NCBI RefSeq assembly: GCF_037577855.1
Contig: NZ_JBAKFX010000002.1
Coordinates: forward strand, 62,001-126,000
DNA from: Dethiothermospora halolimnae
Lineage (GTDB): Bacteria > Bacillota > Clostridia > Tissierellales > VENL01
Direction: 5' to 3'
Length of the DNA stretch: 64,000 bases
Shown: positions 22,661 through 30,422 of the stretch, one piece after another
How the letters are laid out: the number at the start of each line of letters is the position of its first letter
Numbering within the stretch: position 1 is the stretch's first letter
Notes under the pieces: generated by a model
Told to the model about the DNA's origin: nothing
Databases searched by the model: none
What the model saw: only the letters and a program-made list of their open reading frames with translations
Program-made: the position numbers and the translations under genes

Positions 22661-23602
22661 ATTAAGGCATTATTTACATATAACTATGGTGAAGAAAAAA
22701 TGAAAAAGATAAAAAATTTAGGTTATGATATTATTTTAAAAAAAGAGAAATATTTGACATTTAGTGAGGATATAAAAGATGTTGATGTTCTAGTTTGTTA
22801 TAATCCTTTTGATACTTTAGACATATCCAAACTTGGTAAACTTAAGTGGATTCAATTATCAAGTGTTGGTATAGACCAAGTCCCAATGGAACATCTAATA
22901 AAAAATAACATTACTTTAACTAACAATAAAGGTGGCTATAGCATCCCTATGGGAGAATGGGTTGTTATGAAAACCCTAGAATTGTTTAAAAATAGTAGAG
23001 AAATGTATATCAATCAATTAAATAAAAAGTGGCATATGGATACCTCTTTATTGGAGCTATATGGTAAAACAATTGGGTTTATAGGTACTGGTACTATAGC
23101 TTCAGAGTCTGCTAAAAGACTCCAAGGCTTTGATGTTAATACTTTAGGTGTTAATACTACAGGAAGAGATGTTGAATATTTTGGTAAATGCTATAGTCTA
23201 GATAATATCAATGAAGTTATTCCTAAGTGCGATGTTGTAGTTTTAACAATTCCTTATACCCAGTCCACCCATCATATGGTTGATAAGAAATTTTTAAAAC
23301 TTATGAAAAAAGAAGCTTATCTGATAAATGTATCTAGAGGCAGTATAATAAAGGAAAAGGACATCATAACTGCCCTTAAAAATAATGATATAAAGGGTGC
23401 CGCTTTAGATGTTTTTGAAAATGAACCTTTAGATGAAAATAATCCTTTGTGGGATTTCGAAAATGTTATAATAACATGTCACAATTCTTGGATATCAGAA
23501 ATGAGAAATGAAAGAAGATATGATACTATATATGAAAATATGAAAAGATTTTTAAATAATGACAAATTAAAAAATGTTATTAACTTAGAAAAAGGATATT
23601 AA
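22661..23602 (+). CDS. D-2-hydroxyacid dehydrogenase family protein, apparently with an AUU start
   Basis: A 313-residue NAD(P)-dependent oxidoreductase of the D-isomer 2-hydroxyacid dehydrogenase family. The substrate-binding part has KWIQLSSVGIDQVPME. The nucleotide-binding motif is GFIGTGTIASESAKRL. Catalytic residues are Arg in NVSRGSIIKE, Glu in DVFENEPL and His in ITCHNSW. The first ATG (22700) cuts off 13 residues. Starting at ATT (22661) gives IKALFTYNYGEEKMKKI, a normal family N-terminus. AAAGGAGTGAT is correctly spaced before it, and no ATG, GTG or TTG lies in frame between. The substrate is unknown. Confidence 0.85.
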   Translation: MKALFTYNYGEEKMKKIKNLGYDIILKKEKYLTFSEDIKDVDVLVCYNPFDTLDISKLGKLKWIQLSSVGIDQVPMEHLIKNNITLTNNKGGYSIPMGEWVVMKTLELFKNSREMYINQLNKKWHMDTSLLELYGKTIGFIGTGTIASESAKRLQGFDVNTLGVNTTGRDVEYFGKCYSLDNINEVIPKCDVVVLTIPYTQSTHHMVDKKFLKLMKKEAYLINVSRGSIIKEKDIITALKNNDIKGAALDVFENEPLDENNPLWDFENVIITCHNSWISEMRNERRYDTIYENMKRFLNNDKLKNVINLEKGY

Positions 23603-23640
23603 AAAGATTTATAGTATCTAGATTATTTAGGAAGTAATTA

Positions 23641-23795
23641 GTCGGGGGATTACGAATCCCCCGACAACTTGCTTGGGACCTGTAACCCCCAGCTTATTTA
23701 ATTGCTGGGGATTAATAATCCTCCTGCCTATTCTGTTGCTGGGGATTCGTAATCCTCCTGCCTATTCTGTTGCTGGGGATTCGTAATCCCCCAGC
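23641..23795. repeat. GGGGGATT hairpins in opposite orientations with 34-bp units
   Basis: The first hairpin (23641-23665) has arms GTCGGGGGATT and AATCCCCCGAC, a compensated change relative to the GTTG/CAAC copies. Three reversed units then begin GCTGGGGATT at 23704, 23738 and 23772. Their loops read TAA or CGT, the latter the complement of ACG. The last ends AATCCCCCAGC at 23795. The block separates two convergent genes and probably terminates both. Confidence 0.85.
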
Positions 23796-23801
23796 TTATT
23801 A

Positions 23802-24686
23802 TTATGATTCTATTATATCCTTTGGAATCTTAAATCTTACTGTAAGTTTAGGATCAACTACTTGACATACTTCCACATCCCCAACGGCACTTAATAGCAT
23901 TCCTGCTTCATTAAAAGGCATATTAAGCTTATCCATAACTAACTTATGCATATCTTTGGTAGCAATGTTTACAGCTTCCTTTAAATCTTCGTCTGACCCA
24001 ATAGTATATATATATTTATTATCTTCAACCATAGGATTCTTTATTTTTTTATCTTTTAACACTTCTACCTTTACTTTTACAGTACCTGATATTTCTACTC
24101 CCGTCACCATTATTTCACCATCTCCCATACAAGCATGTAGATCTCCCATGGCTAATAGGGCACCTTTAGTATTTACTGGGAAATAGACAGTAGCCCCTTC
24201 TCTTATGATAGTAGAGTCCATATTCCCTCCATGATAATCCGGTGCTCCACATGATATCTGTTCATCTAATGGGGCCACACCTATAACTCCTATCATAGGA
24301 GCTATAGGTATATGGATTTTATCATTAAATATTGCCTTTTTATCTTTTATAGGGACTATCTTTACCTGTGATTCCTTAATTTCACTTCCAAGGAGTCCTG
24401 CACCTGGAATAGCAGCCATAACCCCTTTATCCTTTACATCTATTTTTAAAATATCAACTTTTAATGTATCTCCTTTTTCTGCTTCTTCAATATATACCGG
24501 TCCTGTTGCAGGGTTTGTTGTTTCCCAACATAATTTTTCAATACTTTGCCCTTCATCGGTTATTTGTTCTTGAAAACAATCAAAGGTTTCAAATACTATA
24601 GTACTGTTATTAGGTACAGTCAAAACAGGTTTATTTTTACTGTCCATAAAATATATATTGTGTTCTTTAGATACTTTATATTCCAT
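23802..24686 (-). CDS. Acetamidase/formamidase family protein
   Basis: A 294-residue protein of the FmdA/AmdA family, which hydrolyses short amides such as formamide to ammonia and acid. Landmarks are CWETTNPATGPVYIEEAEKG, a conserved DTLKVDILKI, SCGAPDYHGGNMDST, LLAMGDLHACMGDGEIMVTG and LSAVGDVEVCQVVDPKLTVR. The ATG at 24686 follows GGGAGGGATTAAA, so the ATG at 24701, which lies upstream of that site, is not the start. It is followed by the inverted hairpin array. Confidence 0.9.
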   Translation of the reverse strand: MEYKVSKEHNIYFMDSKNKPVLTVPNNSTIVFETFDCFQEQITDEGQSIEKLCWETTNPATGPVYIEEAEKGDTLKVDILKIDVKDKGVMAAIPGAGLLGSEIKESQVKIVPIKDKKAIFNDKIHIPIAPMIGVIGVAPLDEQISCGAPDYHGGNMDSTIIREGATVYFPVNTKGALLAMGDLHACMGDGEIMVTGVEISGTVKVKVEVLKDKKIKNPMVEDNKYIYTIGSDEDLKEAVNIATKDMHKLVMDKLNMPFNEAGMLLSAVGDVEVCQVVDPKLTVRFKIPKDIIES

Positions 24687-24714
24687 TTTAATCCCTCCCA
24701 TATATATAATTAAA

Positions 24715-24753
24715 CATTACTTTAGTGAAATCCTTTATTTCACTAAAGTAATG
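24715..24753 (-). terminator. Strong hairpin terminator of the glycosylase gene
   Basis: The 17-bp perfect arms at 24715-24731 and 24737-24753 (CATTACTTTAGTGAAAT and complement) surround a five-base loop. The hairpin overlaps the end of the glycosylase gene and precedes the formamidase gene. The T run after it is weak. Confidence 0.75.
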
Positions 24754-25228
24754 TTTTAATTATCATCCAATCCTTTAATTTTTCTTTTAGCTTTATTGTA
24801 TATGCAGGGCTTGTAGATGGCATCCTATAAAACTCTATATTATAAGGCAATTTAAATCCAAAGTGCTTTTTAAAAGACTTCTCTGCTTTACCTCCGTTAA
24901 ATAATATATAGTTTATATTGGGATATTTATTTAATAAGTTAAAGATATCATTGGGTATCTCGTCTTTTATATTAGAATCTAGACTCCCCTCTCTATTGCA
25001 TTTATATATTACATCCCACAATGCAATCTTATTTTCCCTTAAAAACTTTACCTTTTCCTCGTATTCGTCTGATTTTTCACTATCAAACACTTTATATATT
25101 ATGTCCCAAAATTGATTTCTTTTAAATGCATAGTACTGATTTTGCCTTAGAGATTCTTCTCCCGGCATAGAACCTAGTACTAGTATCTTACTGTTTTCAT
25201 CCACTATCGGTTTAAAAGATTCAAGCAT
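24743..25228 (-). CDS. DNA-deoxyinosine glycosylase (uracil-DNA glycosylase superfamily)
   Basis: A 161-residue DNA repair protein of the uracil-DNA glycosylase superfamily. The motif LVLGSMPGEESLRQNQYYAF is typical of hypoxanthine (deoxyinosine) DNA glycosylases, with YNRNQFWDIIYKVF-like FKRNQFWDIIY and LWDVIYKCNREGSLDSNI. YILFNGGKAEKSFKKHFG and MPSTSPAY complete the pattern; SPA is the usual end motif. It removes deaminated adenine from DNA. AAAGGAG precedes the ATG. It is probably monocistronic. Confidence 0.88.
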   Translation of the reverse strand: MLESFKPIVDENSKILVLGSMPGEESLRQNQYYAFKRNQFWDIIYKVFDSEKSDEYEEKVKFLRENKIALWDVIYKCNREGSLDSNIKDEIPNDIFNLLNKYPNINYILFNGGKAEKSFKKHFGFKLPYNIEFYRMPSTSPAYTIKLKEKLKDWMIIKTLL

Positions 25229-25335
25229 TTTTGGCTCCTTTCTTTACTATGTGTAAAGTGCGAAGTTCGAAGTGCAGATATACATATATCTATGGCTCAT
25301 CAAATCCCTGTTCTCTGCCCTTTGAACTCTGCACA

Positions 25336-25366
25336 GAACAAAGAAGCGCCAAAGGCGCCTTTGTTC
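25336..25366. repeat. GAACAAAG hairpin family, copy 2
   Basis: GAACAAAG (25336-25343) pairs with CTTTGTTC (25359-25366). The core GCGCCAAAGGCGC is a second, self-complementary stem. It lies directly after the folD stop codon and probably ends that transcript. A GTGCAGAGTTC flank lies on its left side when read on the minus strand. Confidence 0.85.
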
Positions 25367-26215
25367 TTACTTCATATTTTCGCAGGCCATAACCACATGT
25401 CTTAATAATATAGATGTAGTTACACTTCCTACTCCTCCTGGTACTGGAGTTATAGCTTTCACTTTGTTTTCTACATTGTCATAATCAACATCTCCACACA
25501 TTTTACCATTTTCATCAACATTTATTCCAACGTCTAATACTATATTATTATTACCGAAATAGTTTTCAGTAAACATCTTTGCTCTACCAGTTGCTGTGAC
25601 CACTATATCTGATGCTTTAGTTTTCTCTTGTAACTCTTTGGTTCTAGAGTGGCAAATAGTCACTGTAGACCTTTCTTCTAAAAACATCATGGCTAAAGGT
25701 TTTCCAACCACCAAACTTTTATTAATGATAGAAACGTTCGCCCCTTCTAAGGTAGCACCATAATGCTTTAAGATTTCTATTACTGCCCTAGGAGTACATG
25801 GTACAAACCCCTTCATGTCTCCTTCAAATACCTTTTCTAAATTAACAGGATTCATACAATCTATATCCTTCTCTGGATTTATAATATTTTTAATTACTTC
25901 TTCATCAATTTGGTCTGGTAGTGGTCTAAATATAAGAATTCCATGGATGTTACTATCATTATTTATTCTTTTTATTAAATCAACAAATTCATCCATCGAG
26001 GCATCTCTATCAGTCTTAAACACTTCTCCTTCTATCCCCACTGAACTACAATTTTTAAGAATTCCCCTTTCATAGGCAATGTCATCTTGTCTTTCTCCCA
26101 TACGAACTATTGCTAATTTAGGACTTTTACCCTCTTCTTTTAGTTTTGAAGCCCTAGTTTTTATATTTTCTTTTATTTCCTTAGCAACTGCCTTACCTTT
26201 TAATATATGTTCCAT
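25367..26215 (-). CDS. folD: FolD-like methylenetetrahydrofolate dehydrogenase/cyclohydrolase
   Basis: A 282-residue FolD-family protein, expected to interconvert methylene- and formyl-tetrahydrofolate. Conserved parts are HGILIFRPLPDQIDEEVI, DIDCMNPVNLEKVF, GFVPCTPRAVIEILKHYG, the nucleotide-binding NKSLVVGKPLAMMFL and the end TPVPGGVGSVTTSILLRHVV. The catalytic Y-x3-K motif is altered: where YxxxK is expected it reads YERGILK, with Lys two positions later and Ile at the usual site. GNRS-type nucleotide motifs are also changed (NKSL for GRS). It therefore belongs to a divergent clade. The ATG at 26215 follows AGGAGGAATTTGT. Confidence 0.85.
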   Translation of the reverse strand: MEHILKGKAVAKEIKENIKTRASKLKEEGKSPKLAIVRMGERQDDIAYERGILKNCSSVGIEGEVFKTDRDASMDEFVDLIKRINNDSNIHGILIFRPLPDQIDEEVIKNIINPEKDIDCMNPVNLEKVFEGDMKGFVPCTPRAVIEILKHYGATLEGANVSIINKSLVVGKPLAMMFLEERSTVTICHSRTKELQEKTKASDIVVTATGRAKMFTENYFGNNNIVLDVGINVDENGKMCGDVDYDNVENKVKAITPVPGGVGSVTTSILLRHVVMACENMK

Positions 26216-26297
26216 ACAAATTCCTCCTATTTTCAACTATGTATATATAAATATTTTAGCATATTTTATAATTTCATATCAAATATGTAAACTAATA

Positions 26298-26477
26298 TTA
26301 ATTTTCATTTTCTTTTCTAGTAAATGCTTTACAAGGATTACCAGAACTTTTTAAAACTACAGAAGATGGTAACATTTTTGATTTAAAACCAAAGTATCCA
26401 CAGCCCCTAGGTTTAGCTTTTTCCCATGTTATAAAAAAGTATTTACATTTGAAACAATTTATCCTTATTTTTGTCAT
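26298..26477 (-). CDS. Small cysteine-containing conserved protein
   Basis: A 59-residue ORF with four Cys: MTKIRINCFKCKYFFITWE, then RGCGYFGFKSKMLPSSVV and NPCKAF. The Cys spacing (CFKC, later Cys 26 and Cys 49) and the FFITWE/GCGYFGFKSK/SSGNPC pattern resemble a widespread family of about 60-residue proteins that is sometimes labelled uracil-DNA glycosylase without good reason. A small zinc site is inferred. AGGGTG precedes the ATG. It sits between folD and the transglutaminase-like gene. Confidence 0.65.
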   Translation of the reverse strand: MTKIRINCFKCKYFFITWEKAKPRGCGYFGFKSKMLPSSVVLKSSGNPCKAFTRKENEN

Positions 26478-26486
26478 AAAAACACC

Positions 26487-27668
26487 CTACTTAGTAAAAT
26501 TTATAGTCATTATTCCTATTTTGTCATTAACTCTATAGTTATAACCCTTTAGTCCAAAGTTGCCAGATTCTCTAGTTATTTTATTTATAGTATCTGTAAT
26601 GTTATATATATTTTCATTATAATCTTTTATTTTAATATCTAAATATTTTTTTCCACTGACCATTGTATCCTTTAACATCCTGTAGAATTCATTATAATTT
26701 TTTATTATCAATCCATTATGGTTATAATAATTATACCTATTTTTAATAGCCGATGGATATTTTTCTTTGTTCCAGCTATGTTCCTTTGCCATTTCCTCAT
26801 CCGTCACGTTAAAATAGTCATACCTAAGTACATCACTATTATCATCCATAACTGGATCATCCCAAGTTAAATCTGAGTGATAGTAGTCTCCATCTATCTT
26901 TATTAGATTCCAAGCATGGCTTTGATTTTTTCCCCTACCAGTAACAATTATACTTTCAATACCTACTTCATTTAATAGTAATTTCATTGCCTTTGTATAG
27001 CCTTCACATACTCCTTTACCTTGTACCAACACTCCATAGGCAGTATACATCTCTGGATTATCTCTATTATTTTTATAATTTTCACTATCATATTTACTAT
27101 TATTTATTATATAATCATGTATCACTTTAATTTTATCATAATCAGACATATCTCCATCTATGATATTTTCTTTTATCTCTTTCACCTTATCCCTTAATTT
27201 CTTTTGATGATTTAGAATAATAGCTTCATTATACTTATAATATGGTTTTAGTACTCCATTACTAAAGTATCTGCCACTATCATAGTAAAGTATATAGGGA
27301 TTTTCATAGACCACATTTTTTATTATATCAAAAACTTTATCACTATCATTTCTTCCAACAAACTTTGACAAATCAACTTTCTTTTTTCCAGACAATAGAC
27401 TTTCGTCTATCTTTTCATAAATATTGTCTTCGTCTCTAGAATTATTATTAATATTTTTAAATCCATCTTCTGTTATATCTTCACTAACATTATAACTGTT
27501 GTCATTTTCTCTTATCTTAGAAGTATAGGCTATATTATCACTTTTAACTTCGTACAAAAAGGACATGGTTATTATACCAGATGAAAGAAGCCCAACAAAT
27601 ATAACTCCTAGTATTATTAAAAAGGCAATTGGCTTAGGTATTATCTTATTATTTTTTATTTTAATCAC
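26487..27668 (-). CDS. Membrane-anchored transglutaminase-like protein
   Basis: A protein of about 390 residues with one N-terminal membrane segment (about 14-36), a charged linker, and a transglutaminase-like cysteine protease-fold domain (about 175-290). The catalytic triad is visible as C221 (GKGVCEGYTKAM), H251 (SHAWNLI) and D266 (YYHSDLTWDDP). Such exported domains usually act on peptides or the cell surface. The GTG at 27668 overlaps the AAAGGTG site. ATT or ATA codons downstream (27665, 27659) are spaced better, so the start is uncertain. Confidence 0.82.
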   Translation of the reverse strand: MIKIKNNKIIPKPIAFLIILGVIFVGLLSSGIITMSFLYEVKSDNIAYTSKIRENDNSYNVSEDITEDGFKNINNNSRDEDNIYEKIDESLLSGKKKVDLSKFVGRNDSDKVFDIIKNVVYENPYILYYDSGRYFSNGVLKPYYKYNEAIILNHQKKLRDKVKEIKENIIDGDMSDYDKIKVIHDYIINNSKYDSENYKNNRDNPEMYTAYGVLVQGKGVCEGYTKAMKLLLNEVGIESIIVTGRGKNQSHAWNLIKIDGDYYHSDLTWDDPVMDDNSDVLRYDYFNVTDEEMAKEHSWNKEKYPSAIKNRYNYYNHNGLIIKNYNEFYRMLKDTMVSGKKYLDIKIKDYNENIYNITDTINKITRESGNFGLKGYNYRVNDKIGIMTINFTK

Positions 27669-27739
27669 ACCTTTATAAATTATTAATGCTACGACTTTTT
27701 ATCTTACTATATATATTATTATTTACCATTTTTAATGTC

Positions 27740-27767
27740 AAATAAACGGCCTAGAGGCCGTTTATTT
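27740..27767. terminator. Bidirectional terminator after the GGDEF gene
   Basis: AAATAAACGGCC (27740-27751) pairs perfectly with GGCCGTTTATTT (27756-27767) around a four-base loop. It is AT-rich at the base on both sides. Between here and 27881 nothing else is recognised. Confidence 0.8.
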
Positions 27768-27881
27768 TATATTATACCAGGGAATGAATTCCCCCTCTAC
27801 ATCATCCAAGTTCATTATCTACATCTAAATGCAAGTAGCTTCAAATTAATTCGAAGGTTACCTTTTAATAATATAGTTATA

Positions 27882-29096
27882 TTAATGATAAGAATAACTT
27901 CTCCTAGATTTATTTATATATTTATCTCTATACATATACCTATCTGCCCTTTTAAAAATTTCACTCATATAACCTACAGAGTGTTTATTATAATGATATC
28001 CAATGGACATTCCTATGGGTAATTTGGTATTTATTTTATTATAATTCTTTATAGTTTTCTTTATGTTTTCGACTATTTTTTTTACTGATTCACAATCGAT
28101 ATCTTCTAATATAACTGCAAATTCATCGCCACCGATTCTTGCTAGCAATATATCATCGTTTAAATTAGACTTGAGTATATCTGAAGCATTCTTAATTAAT
28201 TTATCCCCTTCTTCATGTCCTTTTTTGTCATTAATAATTTTTAAATTATCTAAGTCACAAATTATCAAAGCAACAGGTTTATCTTTACTTTTATCTAACT
28301 CTTCTCTTATCTTATCAAAATATGTTCTATTATATATACCAGTCAAGCTATCATGGTAACTTAAATGTATTAATCTCTCCTCTAATTCTTTTCTAGCCTG
28401 AATATTTCTAGCTATGCTTTCTATATAGATTAATTTCCCCTCATTATTATAAACCGGTGTTATATATTCTTCAAACCATAAATATTTCCCATTTTTATGT
28501 CTAAATCTAGTATGGAAATGTTGATTATAGTCTATCTTTCCAGTGTATTTTTTAAGGTGTTCTTCATAATTATCAGGATGAACTATTTCTAAAGGTATCA
28601 TAGGATTTTCTTTACATTCATCTGCAGTTATACCTAAGTTATCATATACCGATGGACTAACATAATCAAACTTATAATCTCCTTCCACATTAACGCAAGA
28701 TATAATATCATTTGCCCTTTCTAGTATCCCCATTAGCCTTTTAAATTTGTTATAATCTTTCTTATATTCTGTTACATCCATCATAGATAAATAGATTGTT
28801 TCATTATCATTTTCTTTTATTACTTTTTTCGTTACCCTCATATATGTATTGTTGTTTTCCTTGTTTTTTATGATTAAGTCCCTCTCTACAAATCCTCCAG
28901 TATTTGATGTCTCCCTTAAATCCTTATTATCAAAAACTTCTTCAATATTCTTCCCTATTATTTCTTCTCCCTTACATCCTAGTATTCTATAACAATTTTC
29001 TGAAATATCCACTATTTCACCCTTTAAATCAACTTGTATAAATACTTCTTTAGATAATTTTTCCTGTATTTTACCCCTTATTGTCACCATAAGCAT
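27882..29096 (-). CDS. Diguanylate cyclase with two PAS domains
   Basis: A 404-residue soluble protein that should make c-di-GMP from GTP. It has PAS 1 (about 15-110), PAS 2 with PAC (about 120-235) and a GGDEF domain (about 245-400). The active-site loop is RIGGDEFAVIL with GGDEF at 322-326. No RxxD inhibitory site is seen five residues upstream (the place reads NDDI), and there is no EAL domain. The start is ATG at 29096, or 29090 (AAAGGATGCTT before it). Upstream lie a c-di-GMP-I riboswitch and a terminator, so its product can control its own transcript. Confidence 0.92.
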   Translation of the reverse strand: MLMVTIRGKIQEKLSKEVFIQVDLKGEIVDISENCYRILGCKGEEIIGKNIEEVFDNKDLRETSNTGGFVERDLIIKNKENNNTYMRVTKKVIKENDNETIYLSMMDVTEYKKDYNKFKRLMGILERANDIISCVNVEGDYKFDYVSPSVYDNLGITADECKENPMIPLEIVHPDNYEEHLKKYTGKIDYNQHFHTRFRHKNGKYLWFEEYITPVYNNEGKLIYIESIARNIQARKELEERLIHLSYHDSLTGIYNRTYFDKIREELDKSKDKPVALIICDLDNLKIINDKKGHEEGDKLIKNASDILKSNLNDDILLARIGGDEFAVILEDIDCESVKKIVENIKKTIKNYNKINTKLPIGMSIGYHYNKHSVGYMSEIFKRADRYMYRDKYINKSRRSYSYH

Positions 29097-29110
29097 CCTT
29101 TCTAGTTGTA

Positions 29111-29136
29111 AAATAAAAACACTCTTTAAAAGAGTG
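29111..29136 (-). terminator. Terminator of the c-di-GMP riboswitch expression platform
   Basis: On the minus strand CACTCTTTTAAAGAGTG (29136-29120) forms a hairpin followed by GTTTTTATTTT. It lies between the riboswitch and the ribosome binding site of the GGDEF gene, where a transcription-controlling platform is expected. Confidence 0.85.
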
Positions 29137-29162
29137 CCATAAAATCATTAAATAATTTTTTC

Positions 29163-29247
29163 TATTATGGCAACCTGTCAATCATAGGATATTTCCCTTA
29201 GATACATGGCTTTGCGCCCCCACCTTTCAATGGGTTTGCCTTTAGCA
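29163..29247 (-). promoter_or_regulatory. Cyclic di-GMP-I (GEMM-I) riboswitch
   Basis: Read on the minus strand, the block starts AAAGGCAAACCCATTGAAAG, continues GTGGGGGCGCAAAGCCA and CTAAGGG, and closes with GACAGGTTGCC. The GGCAAACC start, the GAAAGG tetraloop-type segment, the invariant CGCAAAGCCA and the closing GGUUGCC are the conserved core of the c-di-GMP-I class. The tetraloop/receptor arrangement of two helices fits. It controls the diguanylate cyclase gene 70 bases downstream through the terminator at 29111-29136. Whether binding turns expression on or off cannot be read with certainty here. Confidence 0.93.
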
Positions 29248-29453
29248 TTTTATTTTTAATATAAGACTTTAGTCCCATATTATTATATTTTACATAAAAC
29301 TATAAAATCCTCTTTTTTAGTAAAACTTTTTACAGATATTTTCCATTTTAATTTTATCAAAACTCCTCTGCTATTTTTTCATGTATTACTTCACCTACTG
29401 TCTAATATGCTCCATCTGTACTATCTATAGATTAATCAGCCGCTATAAAGCAC

Positions 29454-29481
29454 TAAAAAAACACCACCTACACGGTGATGC
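29454..29481 (-). terminator. Terminator of the 69-residue protein gene
   Basis: On the minus strand CATCACC and GGTGGTG (29480-29462) pair around GTGTA and are followed by a run of Ts. Apart from this and the riboswitch, 29250-29525 shows nothing recognisable. Confidence 0.85.
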
Positions 29482-29525
29482 TTTTTACGATTTTACTTAA
29501 AAACAATATTATATTTAAATTTATT

Positions 29526-29735
29526 TTATTCAATAATCTTGCAGTTATTTCTTCCATATTTAGTGGCTAAGTTGCAAACTTTTTTACCATTTTTCAACAA
29601 TGTCCACGTGCTAACTGCTACTCCTCCATGATTGTCCACAGTCAATACATCCCCCTTTTCAGCTCCTATCTCCATCACAGCTGGGATGTCTTCGGTTACT
29701 TCAAACTTAGTGTCTCTGATTTTTTGAATATTCAT
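29526..29735 (-). CDS. Small protein of unknown function
   Basis: A 69-residue protein not recognised by sequence: MNIQKIRDTKFEVTEDIPAV, EKGDVLTVDNHGGVAV and a basic end KYGRNNCKIIE. The alternation suggests a small beta-barrel (SH3-like) fold. It has no signal or membrane segment. AAGGAGGTATC precedes the ATG and a clean terminator follows, so it is a real, separately transcribed gene. Confidence 0.65.
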   Translation of the reverse strand: MNIQKIRDTKFEVTEDIPAVMEIGAEKGDVLTVDNHGGVAVSTWTLLKNGKKVCNLATKYGRNNCKIIE

Positions 29736-29958
29736 ATTTTACAAAGATACCTCCTTAAATTATATAGAACTTACTTTATTTAATAATTGTTTTATTTATT
29801 ATTTCAACATATAAGCCCTATATATTACCCTTACCCTATAAAACTAAGATAAAACATTTTTTTAATTTTTATTTTTACATCATAGAAAATAATATTTATC
29901 TAAGTATCTCACGAAAAACCTACTATCTTAATTGACATCTCTACTATGGGGGTATAAT

Positions 29959-29994
29959 TTTTTTAAAAAAAACACTACCTCATGGGGTAGTGTT
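29959..29994 (-). terminator. rnpB terminator
   Basis: AACACTACC and GGTAGTGTT (29971-29994, two mismatch-free 9-bp arms) form a hairpin. On the minus strand it is followed by eight Ts. It lies ten bases after the end of RNase P RNA. The 29736-29958 spacer shows nothing else. Confidence 0.9.
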
Positions 29995-30003
29995 TTTCAC
30001 AAT

Positions 30004-30347
30004 TAAATCAAGCAAGTCTATAAGCCGAGTTCTGTATCTGACAATCATCTATCTACGCCTACTGTTGCCAGTAGCCTCTAGCGACCTACCTACGGGATGG
30101 TGACGGGCAGCCACCTTTTCTAAGTCCCTACTTGGTCTTGCTCCAGATGGGGTTTACATAGCAGACTAGTCGCCTAGCCTCTGGTGAGCTCTTACCTCAC
30201 CTTTCCATCCTTACCTATATAATAGGCGGTTTATTTCTGTTGCACTATCCTTAGGGTTGCCCCCACTGGGTATTACCCAGCATCATGCCCTGTGGAGCTC
30301 GGACTTTCCTCATGCATAAAGCATGTGATCATCTGACTTACTTGAAT
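30004..30347 (-). ncRNA. rnpB: RNase P RNA
   Basis: The catalytic RNA that trims 5' leaders from tRNA precursors. Read on the minus strand, conserved blocks appear in order: GAGGAAAGTCCGAGCTCCAC and AGGGCATGATGCTGGGTAAT near the 5' end, ACAGAAATAAACCGCC in the middle, and ACAGAACTCGGCTTATAGAC at the 3' end. The length of about 345 nt is typical. A sigma-A promoter precedes it and an intrinsic terminator follows. Confidence 0.96.
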
Positions 30348-30371
30348 TTATTTTTTTTGTCAACGAAATAT

Positions 30372-30400
30372 AGTATAACAAATATAATAACTTTAGTCAA
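30372..30400 (-). promoter_or_regulatory. rnpB promoter
   Basis: TTGACT (30400-30395) and TATACT (30377-30372) are separated by 17 bases on the minus strand, a near-consensus sigma-A promoter. Transcription should begin about 18 bases before the mature RNA. Confidence 0.75.
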
Positions 30401-30422
30401 ATGGTAATTTATTCATATACCT

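Noticed and set aside
29260..29450. Second riboswitch or small RNA upstream of the c-di-GMP aptamer
   Set aside because: I looked for further conserved core motifs and paired stems and found none beyond AT-rich sequence.
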